Source: Volvox africanus
Taxonomy: Eukaryota; Chlorophyta; Chlorophyceae; Chlamydomonadales; Volvocaceae
NCBI GenBank assembly: GCA_030268105.1
Contig: BSDZ01000030.1
Coordinates: forward strand, 1-64,000
Direction of reading: 5' to 3'
DNA length: 64,000 nt
Shown: in pieces, positions 1 through 15,000 of the stretch
Numbering within the stretch: position 1 is the first letter of the stretch
Layout of the letters: the number at the start of each line of letters is the position of its first letter
Notes under the pieces: model-generated
Told to the model about the DNA's origin: nothing
What the model saw: the letters and a program-made list of their open reading frames with translations, nothing else
Database searches by the model: none
Translations under genes and position numbers: made by a program

Positions 1-3000
1 CATACAAAACAAAACGACAAAAACGCAGCCCGGACGGAGCCCCTTCCATGCGCTACGCTCACGTCCGAGACCACACGTGACTGCATGTACGACACAGGTC
101 AGCGGGCGGGAAGGGGGTTCTGGCCGTGCAAGAAAGTGCACACGTGAGCCACATGAAGAAAGGAATGGAGCTGCATAGCTAACACATACGTTTGCAGGCA
201 GGCACAGTCAGCAAAGCAGCACAGATGAGATGGAAGCCTGGCCATCCGTGAGACTGCCCATCCAGCCGCACGGATGGATGTCTGGCACCAGCCTGCACGC
301 ACCTTTTATGAAGCGCATTCCTGTTGACTTTGTGCACGTGGAAGCTGTGGGGTCGCACGTACATAGTATGTGTGCCATGTCCAGTGTGGGTGTGTGCCGT
401 GTCGTGGGGTCGTGGGGCAAGGCGTTGGATCTGTGCGCATGGGTTGCCGTCCAAACGGTGCGCAACAGATCGTCACCAAGGGCTCCCACGTGGTCCCCCA
501 CCGTACTACTGATTTGGCCCAATGGTGCTTACGTGCCCAGTGCTGATGGGATGGGCGGTTTTCACCATGGTATGAACGATCCATGCCACCACACCCCATC
601 TGCCGCATCCATGCCACACATACCTAGCATACAAAACAAAACGACAAAAACGCAGCCCGGACGGAGCCCCTTCCATGCGCTACGCTCACGTCCGAGACCA
701 CACGTGACTGCATGTACGACACAGGTCAGCGGGCGGGAAGGGGGTTCTGGCCGTGCAAGAAAGTGCACACGTGAGCCACATGAAGAAAGGAATGGAGCTG
801 CATACGTTTGCAGGCAGGCACAGTCAGCAAAGCAGCACAGATGAGATGGAAGCCTGGCCATCCGTGAGACTGCCCATCCAGCCGCACGGATGGATGTCTG
901 GCACCAGCCTGCACGCACCTTTTATGAAGCGCATTCCTGTTGACTTTGTGCACGTGGAAGCTGTGGGGTCGCACGTACATAGTATGTGTGCCATGTCCGT
1001 GTGGGTGTGTGCCGTGTCGTGGGGTCGTGGGGCAAGGCGTTGGATCTGTGCGCATGGGTTGCCGTCCAAACGGTGCGCAACAGATCGTCACCAAGGGCTC
1101 CCACGTGGTCCCCCACCGTACTACTGATTTGGCCCAATGGTGCTTACGTGCCCAGTGCTGATGGGATGGGCGGTTTTCACCATGGTATGAACGATCCATG
1201 CCACCACACCCCATCTGCCGCATCCATGCCACACATGCCTAGCATACAAAACAAAACGACAAAAACGCAGCCCGGACGGAGCCCCTTCCATGCGCTACGC
1301 TCACGTCCGAGACCACACGTGACTGCATGTACGACACAGGTCAGCGGGCGGGAAGGGGGTTCTGGCCGTGCAAGAAAGTGCACACGTGAGCCACATGAAG
1401 AAAGGAATGGAGCTGCATAGCTAACACATACGTTTGCAGGCAGGCACAGTCAGCAAAGCAGCACAGATGAGATGGAAGCCTGGCCATCCGTGAGACTGCC
1501 CATCCAGCCGCACGGATGGATGTCTGGCACCAGCCTGCACGCACCTTTCCTGTTGACTTTGTGCACGTGGAAGCTGTGGGGTCGCACGTACATAGTATGT
1601 GTGCCATGTCCGTGTGGTGTGTGCCGTGTCGTGGGGTCGTGGGGCAAGGCGTTGGATCTGTGCGCATGGGTTGCCGTCCAAACGGTGCGCAACAGATCGT
1701 CACCAAGGGCTCCCACGTGGTCCCCCACCGTACTACTGATTTGGCCCAATGGTGCTTACGTGCCCAGTGCTGATGGGATGGGCGGTTTTTCACCATGGTA
1801 TGAACGATCCATGCCACCACACCCCATCTGCCGCATCCATGCCACACATACCTAGCATACAAAACAAAACGACAAAAACGCAGCCCGGACGGAGCCCCTT
1901 CCATGCGCTACGCTCACGTCCGAGACCACACGTGACTGCATGTACGACACAGGTCAGCGGGCGGGAAGGGGGTTCTGGCCGTGCAAGAAAGTGCACACGT
2001 GAGCCACATGAAGAAAGGAATGGAGCTGCATAGCTAACACATACGTTTGCAGGCAGGCACAGTCAGCAAAGCAGCACAGATGAGATGGAAGCCTGGCCAT
2101 CCGTGAGACTGCCCATCCAGCCGCACGGATGGATGTCTGGCACCAGCCTGCACGCACCTTTTATGAAGCGCATTCCTGTTGACTTTGTGCACGTGGAAGC
2201 TGTGGGGTCGCACGTACATAGTATGTGTGCCATGTCCGTGTGGGTGTGTGCCGTGTCGTGGGGTCGTGGGGCAAGGCATTGGATCTGTGCGCATGGGTTG
2301 CCGTCCAAACGGTGCGCAACAGATCGTCACCAAGGGCTCCCACGTGGTCCCCCACCGTACTACTGATTTGGCCCAATGGTGCTTACGTGCCCAGTGCTGA
2401 TGGGATGGGCGGTTTTCACCATGGTATGAACGATCCATGCCACCACACCCCATCTGCCGCATCCATGCCACACATACCTAGCATACAAAACAAAACGACA
2501 AAAACGCAGCCCGGACGGAGCCCCTTCCATGCGCTACGCTCACGTCCGAGACCACACGTGACTGCATGTACGACACAGGTCAGCGGGCGGGAAGGGGGTT
2601 CTGGCCGTGCAAGAAAGTGCACACGTGAGCCACATGAAGAAAGGAATGGAGCTGCATAGCTAACACATACGTTTGCAGGCAGGCACAGTCAGCAAAGCAG
2701 CACAGATGAGATGGAAGCCTGGCTATCCGTGAGACTGCCCATCCAGCCGCACGGATGGATGTCTGGCACCAGCCTGCACGCACCTTTTATGAAGCGCATT
2801 CCTGTTGACTTTGTGCACGTGGAAGCTGTGGGGTCGCACGTACATAGTATGTGTGCCATGTCCGTGTGGGTGTGTGCCGTGTCGTGGGGTCGTGGGGCAA
2901 GGCGTTGGATCTGTGCGCATGGGTTGCCGTCCAAACGGTGCGCAACAGATCGTCACCAAGGGCTCCCACGTGGTCCCCCACCGTACTACTGATTTGGCCC

Positions 3001-6000
3001 AATGGTGCTTACGTGCCCAGTGCTGATGGGATGGGCGGTTTTCACCATGGTATGAACGATCCATGCCACCACACCCCATCTGCCGCATCCATGCCACACA
3101 TACCTAGCATACAAAACAAAACGACAAAAACGCAGCCCGGACGGAGCCCCTTCCATGCGCTACGCTCACGTCCGAGACCACACGTGACTGCATGTACGAC
3201 ACAGGTCAGCGGGCGGGAAGGGGGTTCTGGCCGTGCAAGAAAGTGCACACGTGAGCCACATGAAGAAAGGAATGGAGCTGCATAGCTAACACATACGTTT
3301 GCAGGCAGGCACAGTCAGCAAAGCAGCACAGATGAGATGGAAGCCTGGCCATCCGTGAGACTGCCCATCCAGCCGCACGGATGGATGTCTGGCACCAGCC
3401 TGCACGCACCTTTTATGAAGCGCATTCCTGTTGACTTTGTGCACGTGGAAGCTGTGGGGTCGCACGTACATAGTATGTGTGCCATGTCCATGTGGGTGTG
3501 TGCCGTGTCGTGGGGTCGTGGGGCAAGGCGTTGGATCTGTGCGCATGGGTTGCCGTCCAAACGGTGCGCAACAGATCGTCACCAAGGGCTTCCCACGTGG
3601 TCCCCCACCGTACTACTGATTTGGCCCAATGGTGCTTACGTGCCCAGTGCTGATGGGATGGGCGGTTTTCACCATGGTATGAACGATCCATGCCACCACA
3701 CCCCATCTGCCGCATCCATGCCACACATACCTAGCATACAAAACAAAACGACAAAAACGCAGCCCGGACGGAGCCCCTTCCATGCGCTACGCTCACGTCC
3801 GAGACCACACGTGACTGCATGTACGACACAGGTCAGCGGGCGGGAAGGGGGTTCTGGCCGTGCAAGAAAGTGCACACGTGAGCCACATGAAGAAAGGAAT
3901 GGAGCTGCATACGTTTGCAGGCAGGCACAGTCAGCAAAGCAGCACAGATGAGATGGAAGCCTGGCCATCCGTGAGACTGCCCATCCAGCCGCACGGATGG
4001 ATGTCTGGCACCAGCCTGCACGCACCTTTTATGAAGCGCATTCCTGTTGACTTTGTGCACGTGGAAGCTGTGGGGTCGCACGTACATAGTATGTGTGCCA
4101 TGTCCGTGTGGGTGTGTGCCGTGTCGTGGGGTCGTGGGGCAAGGCGTTGGATCTGTGCGCATGGGTTGCCGTCCAAACGGTGCGCAACAGATCGTCACCA
4201 AGGGCTCCCACGTGGTCCCCCACCGTACTACTGATTTGGCCCAATGGTGCTTACGTGCCCAGTGCTGATGGGATGGGCGGTTTTCACCATGGTATGAACG
4301 ATCCATGCCACCACACCCCATCTGCCGCATCCATGCCACACATACCTAGCATACAAAACAAAACGACAAAAACGCAGCCCGGACGGAGCCCCTTCCATGC
4401 GCTACGCTCACGTCCGAGACCACACGTGACTGCATGTACGACACAGGTCAGCGGGCGGGAAGGGGGTTCTGGCCGTGCAAGAAAGTGCACACGTGAGCCA
4501 CATGAAGAAAGGAATGGAGCTGCATAGCTAACACATACGTTTGCAGGCAGGCACAGTCAGCAAAGCAGCACAGATGAGATGGAAGCCTGGCCATCCGTGA
4601 GACTGCCCATCCAGCCGCACGGATGGATGTCTGGCACCAGCCTGCACGCACCTTTTATGAAGCGCATTCCTGTTGACTTTGTGCACGTGGAAGCTGTGGG
4701 GTCGCACGTACATAGTATGTGTGCCATGTCCGTGTGGGTGTGTGCCGTGTCGTGGGGTCGTGGGGCAAGGCGTTGGATCTGTGCGCATGGGTTGCCGTCC
4801 AAACGGTGCGCAACAGATCGTCACCAAGGGCTTCCCACGTGGTCCCCCACCGTACTACTGATTTGGCCCAATGGTGCTTACGTGCCCAGTGCTGATGGGA
4901 TGGGCGGTTTTCACCATGGTATGAACGATCCATGCCACCACACCCCATCTGCCGCATCCATGCCACACATACCTAGCATACAAAACAAAACGACAAAAAC
5001 GCAGCCCGGACGGAGCCCCTTCCATGCGCTACGCTCACGTCCGAGACCACACGTGACTGCATGTACGACACAGGTCAGCGGGCGGGAAGGGGGTTCTGGC
5101 CGTGCAAGAAAGTGCACACGTGAGCCACATGAAGAAAGGAATGGAGCTGCATAGCTAACACATACGTTTGCAGGCAGGCACAGTCAGCAAAGCAGCACAG
5201 ATGAGATGGAAGCCTGGCCATCCGTGAGACTGCCCATCCAGCCGCACGGATGGATGTCTGGCACCAGCCTGCACGCACCTTTTATGAAGCGCATTCCTGT
5301 TGACTTTGTGCACGTGGAAGCTGTGGGGTCGCACGTACATAGTATGTGTGCCATGTCCAGTGTGGGTGTGTGCCGTGTCGTGGGGTCGTGGGGCAAGGCG
5401 TTGGATCTGTGCGCATGGGTTGCCGTCCAAACGGTGCGCAACAGATCGTCACCAAGGGCTCCCACGTGGTCCCCCACCGTACTACTGATTTGGCCCAATG
5501 GTGCTTACGTGCCCAGTGCTGATGGGATGGGCGGTTTTCACCATGGTATGAACGATCCATGCCACCACACCCCATCTGCCGCATCCATGCCACACATACC
5601 ACACATACCTAGCATACAAAACAAAACGACAAAAACGCAGCCCGGACGGAGCCCCTTCCATGCGCTACGCTCACGTCCGAGACCACACGTGACTGCATGT
5701 ACGACACAGGTCAGCGGGCGGGAAGGGGGTTCTGGCCGTGCAAGAAAGTGCACACGTGAGCCACATGAAGAAAGGAATGGAGCTGCATACGTTTGCAGGC
5801 AGGCACAGTCAGCAAAGCAGCACAGATGAGATGGAAGCCTGGCCATCCGTGAGACTGCCCATCCAGCCGCACGGATGGATGTCTGGCACCAGCCTGCACG
5901 CACCTTTTATGAAGCGCATTCCTGTTGACTTTGTGCACGTGGAAGCTGTGGGGTCGCACGTACATAGTATGTGTGCCATGTCCGTGTGGGTGTGTGCCGT

Positions 6001-9000
6001 GTCGTGGGGTCGTGGGGCAAGGCGTTGGATCTGTGCGCATGGGTTGCCGTCCAAACGGTGCGCAACAGATCGTCACCAAGGGCTTCCCACGTGGTCCCCC
6101 ACCGTACTACTGATTTGGCCCAATGGTGCTTACGTGCCCAGTGCTGATGGGATGGGCGGTTTTCACCATGGTATGAACGATCCATGCCACCACACCCCAT
6201 CTGCCGCATCCATGCCACACATACCTAGCATACAAAACAAAACGACAAAAACGCAGCCCGGACGGAGCCCCTTCCATGCGCTACGCTCACGTCCGAGACC
6301 ACACGTGACTGCATGTACGACACAGGTCAGCGGGCGGGAAGGGGGTTCTGGCCGTGCAAGAAAGTGCACACGTGAGCCACATGAAGAAAGGAATGGAGCT
6401 GCATAGCTAACACATACGTTTGCAGGCAGGCACAGTCAGCAAAGCAGCACAGATGAGATGGAAGCCTGGCCATCCGTGAGACTGCCCATCCAGCCGCACG
6501 GATGGATGTCTGGCACCAGCCTGCACGCACCTTTTATGAAGCGCATTCCTGTTGACTTTGTGCACGTGGAAGCTGTGGGGTCGCACGTACATAGTATGTG
6601 TGCCATGTCCGTGTGGGTGTGTGCCGTGTCGTGGGGTCGTGGGGCAAGGCGTTGGATCTGTGCGCATGGGTTGCCGTCCAAACTGGTGCGCAACAGATCG
6701 TCACCAAGGGCTTCCCACGTGGTCCCCCACCGTACTACTGATTTGGCCCAATGGTGCTTACGTGCCCAGTGCTGATGGGATGGGCGGTTTTCACCATGGT
6801 ATGAACGATCCATGCCACCACACCCCATCTGCCGCATCCATGCCACACATACCTAGCATACAAAACAAAACGGACAAAAACGCAGCCCGGACGGAGCCCC
6901 TTCCATGCGCTACGCTCACGTCCGAGACCACACGTGACTGCATGTACGACACAGGTCAGCGGGCGGGAAGGGGGTTCTGGCCGTGCAAGAAAGTGCACAC
7001 GTGAGCCACATGAAGAAAGGAATGGAGCTGCATAGCTAACACATACGTTTGCAGGCAGGCACAGTCAGCAAAGCAGCACAGATGAGATGGAAGCCTGGCC
7101 ATCCGTGAGACTGCCCATCCAGCCGCACGGATGGATGTCTGGCACCAGCCTGCACGCACCTTTTATGAAGCGCATTCCTGTTGACTTTGTGCACGTGGAA
7201 GCTGTGGGGTCGCACGTACATAGTATGTGTGCCATGTCCGTGTGGGTGTGTGCCGTGTCGTGGGGTCGTGGGGCAAGGCGTTGGATCTGTGCGCATGGGT
7301 TGCCGTCCAAACGGTGCGCAACAGATCGTCACCAAGGGCTCCCACGTGGTCCCCCACCGTACTACTGATTTGGCCCAATGGTGCTTACGTGCCCAGTGCT
7401 GATGGGATGGGCGGTTTTCACCATGGTATGAACGATCCATGCCACCACACCCCATCTGCCGCATCCATGCCACACATACCTAGCATACAAAACAAAACGA
7501 CAAAAACGCAGCCCGGACGGAGCCCCTTCCATGCGCTACGCTCACGTCCGAGACCACACGTGACTGCATGTACGACACAGGTCAGCGGGCGGGAAGGGGG
7601 TTCTGGCCGTGCAAGAAAGTGCACACGTGAGCCACATGAAGAAAGGAATGGAGCTGCATACGTTTGCAGGCAGGCACAGTCAGCAAAGCAGCACAGATGA
7701 GATGGAAGCCTGGCCATCCGTGAGACTGCCCATCCAGCCGCACGGATGGATGTCTGGCACCAGCCTGCACGCACCTTTTATGAAGCGCATTCCTGTTGAC
7801 TTTGTGCACGTGGAAGCTGTGGGGTCGCACGTACATAGTATGTGTGCCATGTCCATGTGGGTGTGTGCCGTGTCGTGGGGTCGTGGGGCAAGGCGTTGGA
7901 TCTGTGCGCATGGGTTGCCGTCCAAACGGTGCGCAACAGATCGTCACCAAGGGTTCGCACGTGGTCTCCCACCGTACTACTGATTTGGCCCAATGGTGCT
8001 TACGTGCCCAGTGCTGATGGGATGGGCGGTTTTCACCATGGTATGAACGATCCATGCCGCCACACCCCATCTGCCGCATCCATGCCACACATACCTAGCA
8101 TACAAAACAAAACGACAAAAACGCAGCCCGGACGGAGCCCCTTCCATGCGCTACGCTCACGTCCGAGACCACACGTGACTGCATGTACGACACAGGTCAG
8201 CGGGCGGGAAGGGGGTTCTGGCCGTGCAAGAAAGTGCACACGTGAGCCACATGAAGAAAGGAATGGAGCTGCATAGCTAACACATACGTTTGCAGGCAGG
8301 CACAGTCAGCAAAGCAGCACAGATGAGATGGAAGCCTGGCCATCCGTGAGACTGCCCATCCAGCCGCACGGATGGATGTCTGGCACCAGCCTGCACGCAC
8401 CTTTTATGAAGCGCATTCCTGTTGACTTTGTGCACGTGGAAGCTGTGGGGTCGCACGTACATAGTATGTGTGCCATGTCCGTGTGGGTGTGTGCCGTGTC
8501 GTGGGGTCGTGGGGCAAGGCGTTGGATCTGTGCGCATGGGTTGCCGTCCAAACGGTGCGCAACAGATCGTCACCAAGGGCTCCCACGTGGTCCCCCACCG
8601 TACTACTGATTTGGCCCAATGGTGCTTACGTGCCCAGTGCTGATGGGATGGGCGGTTTTCACCATGGTATGAACGATCCATGCCACCACACCCCATCTGC
8701 CGCATCCATGCCACACATACCTAGCATACAAAACAAAACGACAAAAACGCAGCCCGGACGGAGCCCCTTCCATGCGCTACGCTCACGTCCGAGACCACAC
8801 GTGACTGCATGTACGACACAGGTCAGCGGGCGGGAAGGGGGTTCTGGCCGTGCAAGAAAGTGCACACGTGAGCCACATGAAGAAAGGAATGGAGCTGCAT
8901 ACGTTTGCAGGCAGGCACAGTCAGCAAAGCAGCACAGATGAGATGGAAGCCTGGCCATCCGTGAGACTGCCCATCCAGCCGCACGGATGGATGTCTGGCA

Positions 9001-12000
9001 CCAGCCTGCACGCACCTTTTATGAAGCGCATTCCTGTTGACTTTGTGCACGTGGAAGCTGTGGGGTCGCACGTACATAGTATGTGTGCCATGTCCGTGTG
9101 GGTGTGTGCCGTGTCGTGGGGTCGTGGGGCAAGGCGTTGGATCTGTGCGCATGGGTTGCCGTCCAAACGGTGCGCAACAGATCGTCACCAAGGGCTCCCA
9201 CGTGGTCCCCCACCGTACTACTGATTTGGCCCAATGGTGCTTACGTGCCCAGTGCTGATGGGATGGGCGGTTTTCACCATGGTATGAACGATCCATGCCA
9301 CCACACCCCATCTGCCGCATCCATGCCACACATACCTAGCATACAAAACAAAACGACAAAAACGCAGCCCGGACGGAGCCCCTTCCATGCGCTACGCTCA
9401 CGTCCGAGACCACACGTGACTGCATGTACGACACAGGTCAGCGGGCGGGAAGGGGGTTCTGGCCGTGCAAGAAAGTGCACACGTGAGCCACATGAAGAAA
9501 GGAATGGAGCTGCATAGCTAACACATACGTTTGCAGGCAGGCACAGTCAGCAAAGCAGCACAGATGAGATGGAAGCCTGGCCATCCGTGAGACTGCCCAT
9601 CCAGCCGCACGGATGGATGTCTGGCACCAGCCTGCACGCACCTTTTATGAAGCGCATTCCTGTTGACTTTGTGCACGTGGAAGCTGTGGGGTCGCACGTA
9701 CATAGTATGTGTGCCATGTCCGTGTGGGTGTGTGCCGTGTCGTGGGGTCGTGGGGCAAGGCGTTGGATCTGTGCGCATGGGTTGCCGTCCAAACGGTGCG
9801 CAACAGATCGTCACCAAGGGCTCCCACGTGGTCCCCCACCGTACTACTGATTTGGCCCAATGGTGCTTACGTGCCCAGTGCTGATGGGATGGGCGGTTTT
9901 CACCATGGTATGAACGATCCATGCCACCACACCCCATCTGCCGCATCCATGCCACACATACCTAGCATACAAAACAAAACGACAAAAACGCAGCCCGGAC
10001 GGAGCCCCTTCCATGCGCTACGCTCACGTCCGAGACCACACGTGACTGCATGTACGACACAGGTCAGCGGGCGGGAAGGGGGTTCTGGCCGTGCAAGAAA
10101 GTGCACACGTGAGCCACATGAAGAAAGGAATGGAGCTGCATAGCTAACACATACGTTTGCAGGCAGGCACAGTCAGCAAAGCAGCACAGATGAGATGGAA
10201 GCCTGGCCATCCGTGAGACTGCCCATCCAGCCGCACGGATGGATGTCTGGCACCAGCCTGCACGCACCTTTTATGAAGCGCATTCCTGTTGACTTTGTGC
10301 ACGTGGAAGCTGTGGGGTCGCACGTACATAGTATGTGTGCCATGTCCGTGTGTGTGTGTGCCGTGTCGTGGGGTCGTGGGGCAAGGCGTTGGATCTGTGC
10401 GCATGGGTTGCCGTCCAAACGGTGCGCAACAGATCGTCACCAAGGGTTCGCACGTGGTCTCCCCACCGTACTACTGATTTGGCCCAATGGTGCTTACGTG
10501 CCCAGTGCTGATGGGATGGGCGGTTTTCACCATGGTATGAACGATCCATGCCACCACACCCCATCTGCCGCATCCATGCCACACATACCTAGCATACAAA
10601 ACAAAACGACAAAAACGCAGCCCGGACGGAGCCCCTTCCATGCGCTACGCTCACGTCCGAGACCACACGTGACTGCATGTACGACACAGGTCAGCGGGCG
10701 GGAAGGGGGTTCTGGCCGTGCAAGAAAGTGCACACGTGAGCCACATGAAGAAAGGAATGGAGCTGCATAGCTAACACATACGTTTGCAGGCAGGCACAGT
10801 CAGCAAAGCAGCACAGATGAGATGGAAGCCTGGCCATCCGTGAGACTGCCCATCCAGCCGCACGGATGGATGTCTGGCACCAGCCTGCACGCACCTTTTA
10901 TGAAGCGCATTCCTGTTGACTTTGTGCACGTGGAAGCTGTGGGGTCGCACGTACATAGTATGTGTGCCATGTCCGTGTGGGTGTGTGCCGTGTCGTGGGG
11001 TCGTGGGGCAAGGCGTTGGATCTGTGCGCATGGGTTGCCGTCCAAACGGTGCGCAACAGATCGTCACCAAGGGCTCCCACGTGGTCCCCCACCGTACTAC
11101 TGATTTGGCCCAATGGTGCTTACGTGCCCAGTGCTGATGGGATGGGCGGTTTTCACCATGGTATGAACGATCCATGCCACCACACCCCATCTGCCGCATC
11201 CATGCCACACATACCTAGCATACAAAACAAAACGACAAAAACGCAGCCCGGACGGAGCCCCTTCCATGCGCTACGCTCACGTCCGAGACCACACGTGACT
11301 GCATGTACGACACAGGTCAGCGGGCGGGAAGGGGGTTCTGGCCGTGCAAGAAAGTGCACACGTGAGCCACATGAAGAAAGGAATGGAGCTGCATACGTTT
11401 GCAGGCAGGCACAGTCAGCAAAGCAGCACAGATGAGATGGAAGCCTGGCCATCCGTGAGACTGCCCATCCAGCCGCACGGATGGATGTCTGGCACCAGCC
11501 TGCACGCACCTTTTATGAAGCGCATTCCTGTTGACTTTGTGCACGTGGAAGCTGTGGGGTCGCACGTACATAGTATGTGTGCCATGTCCGTGTGGGTGTG
11601 TGCCGTGTCGTGGGGTCGTGGGGCAAGGCGTTGGATCTGTGCGCATGGGTTGCCGTCCAAACGGTGCGCAACAGATCGTCACCAAGGGCTCCCACGTGGT
11701 CCCCCACCGTACTACTGATTTGGCCCAATGGTGCTTACGTGCCCAGTGCTGATGGGATGGGCGGTTTTCACCATGGTATGAACGATCCATGCCACCACAC
11801 CCCATCTGCCGCATCCATGCCACACATACCTAGCATACAAAACAAAACGACAAAAACGCAGCCCGGACGGAGCCCCTTCCATGCGCTACGCTCACGTCCG
11901 AGACCACACGTGACTGCATGTACGACACAGGTCAGCGGGCGGGAAGGGGGTTCTGGCCGTGCAAGAAAGTGCACACGTGAGCCACATGAAGAAAGGAATG

Positions 12001-15000
12001 GAGCTGCATAGCTAACACATACGTTTGCAGGCAGGCACAGTCAGCAAAGCAGCACAGATGAGATGGAAGCCTGGCCATCCGTGAGACTGCCCATCCAGCC
12101 GCACGGATGGATGTCTGGCACCAGCCTGCACGCACCTTTTATGAAGCGCATTCCTGTTGACTTTGTGCACGTGGAAGCTGTGGGGTCGCACGTACATAGT
12201 ATGTGTGCCATGTCCGTGTGGGTGTGTGCCGTGTCGTGGGGTCGTGGGGCAAGGCGTTGGATCTGTGCGCATGGGTTGCCGTCCAAACGGTGCACAACAG
12301 ATCGTCACCAAGGGCTCCCACGTGGTCCCCCACCGTACTACTGATTTGGCCCAATGGTGCTTACGTGCCCAGTGCTGATGGGATGGGCGGTTTTCACCAT
12401 GGTATGAACGATCCATGCCACCACACCCCATCTGCCGCATCCATGCCACACATACCTAGCATACAAAACAAAACGACAAAAACGCAGCCCGGACGGAGCC
12501 CCTTCCATGCGCTACGCTCACGTCCGAGACCACACGTGACTGCATGTACGACACAGGTCAGCGGGCGGGAAGGGGGTTCTGGCCGTGCAAGAAAGTGCAC
12601 ACGTGAGCCACATGAAGAAAGGAATGGAGCTGCATAGCTAACACATACGTTTGCAGGCAGGCACAGTCAGCAAAGCAGCACAGATGAGATGGAAGCCTGG
12701 CCATCCGTGAGACTGCCCATCCAGCCGCACGGATGGATGTCTGGCACCAGCCTGCACGCACCTTTTATGAAGCGCATTCCTGTTGACTTTGTGCACGTGG
12801 AAGCTGTGGGGTCGCACGTACATAGTATGTGTGCCATGTCCGTGTGTGTGTGTGCCGTGTCGTGGGGTCGTGGGGCAAGGCGTTGGATCTGTGCGCATGG
12901 GTTGCCGTCCAAACGGTGCGCAACAGATCGTCACCAAGGGTTCGCACGTGGTCTCCCACCGTACTACTGATTTGGCCCAATGGTGCTTACGTGCCCAGTG
13001 CTGATGGGATGGGCGGTTTTCACCATGGTATGAACGATCCATGCCACCACACCCCATCTGCCGCATCCATGCCACACATACCTAGCATACAAAACAAAAC
13101 GACAAAAACGCAGCCCGGACGGAGCCCCTTCCATGCGCTACGCTCACGTCCGAGACCACACGTGACTGCATGTACGACACAGGTCAGCGGGCGGGAAGGG
13201 GGTTCTGGCCGTGCAAGAAAGTGCACACGTGAGCCACATGAAGAAAGGAATGGAGCTGCATAGCTAACACATACGTTTGCAGGCAGGCACAGTCAGCAAA
13301 GCAGCACAGATGAGATGGAAGCCTGGCCATCCGTGAGACTGCCCATCCAGCCGCACGGATGGATGTCTGGCACCAGCCTGCACGCACCTTTTATGAAGCG
13401 CATTCCTGTTGACTTTGTGCACGTGGAAGCTGTGGGGTCGCACGTACATAGTATGTGTGCCATGTCCGTGTGGGTGTGTGCCGTGTCGTGGGGTCGTGGG
13501 GCAAGGCGTTGGATCTGTGCGCATGGGTTGCCGTCCAAACGGTGCGCAACAGATCGTCACCAAGGGCTCCCACGTGGTCCCCCACCGTACTACTGATTTG
13601 GCCCAATGGTGCTTACGTGCCCAGTGCTGATGGGATGGGCGGTTTTCACCATGGTATGAACGATCCATGCCACCACACCCCATCTGCCGCATCCATGCCA
13701 CACATACCTAGCATACAAAACAAAAGGACAAAAACGCAGCCCGGACGGAGCCCCTTCCATGCGCTACGCTCACGTCCGAGACCACACGTGACTGCATGTA
13801 CGACACAGGTCAGCGGGCGGGAAGGGGGTTCTGGCCGTGCAAGAAAGTGCACACGTGAGCCACATGAAGAAAGGAATGGAGCTGCATAGCTAACACATAC
13901 GTTTGCAGGCAGGCACAGTCAGCAAAGCAGCACAGATGAGATGGAAGCCTGGCCATCCGTGAGACTGCCCATCCAGCCGCACGGATGGATGTCTGGCACC
14001 AGCCTGCACGCACCTTTTATGAAGCGCATTCCTGTTGACTTTGTGCACGTGGAAGCTGTGGGGTCGCACGTACATAGTATGTGTGCCATGTCCGTGTGGG
14101 TGTGTGCCGTGTCGTGGGGTCGTGGGGCAAGGCGTTGGATCTGTGCGCATGGGTTGCCGTCCAAACGGTGCGCAACAGATCGTCACCAAGGGCTCCCACG
14201 TGGTCCCCCACCGTACTACTGATTTGGCCCAATGGTGCTTACGTGCCCAGTGCTGATGGGATGGGCGGTTTTCACCATGGTATGAACGATCCATGCCACC
14301 ACACCCCATCTGCCGCATCCATGCCACACATACCTAGCATACAAAACAAAACGACAAAAACGCAGCCCGGACGGAGCCCCTTCCATGCGCTACGCTCACG
14401 TCCGAGACCACACGTGACTGCATGTACGACACAGGTCAGCGGGCGGGAAGGGGGTTCTGGCCGTGCAAGAAAGTGCACACGTGAGCCACATGAAGAAAGG
14501 AATGGAGCTGCATAGCTAACACATACGTTTGCAGGCAGGCACAGTCAGCAAAGCAGCACAGATGAGATGGAAGCCTGGCCATCCGTGAGACTGCCCATCC
14601 AGCCGCACGGATGGATGTCTGGCACCAGCCTGCACGCACCTTTTATGAAGCGCATTCCTGTTGACTTTGTGCACGTGGAAGCTGTGGGGTCGCACGTACA
14701 TAGTATGTGTGCCATGTCCGTGTGGGTGTGTGCCGTGTCGTGGGGTCGTGGGGCAAGGCGTTGGATCTGTGCGCATGGGTTGCCGTCCAAACGGTGCGCA
14801 ACAGATCGTCACCAAGGGCTTCCCACGTGGTCCCCCACCGTACTACTGATTTGGCCCAATGGTGCTTACGTGCCCAGTGCTGATGGGATGGGCGGTTTTC
14901 ACCATGGTATGAACGATCCATGCCACCACACCCCATCTGCCGCATCCATGCCACACATACCTAGCATACAAAACAAAACGACAAAAACGCAGCCCGGACG

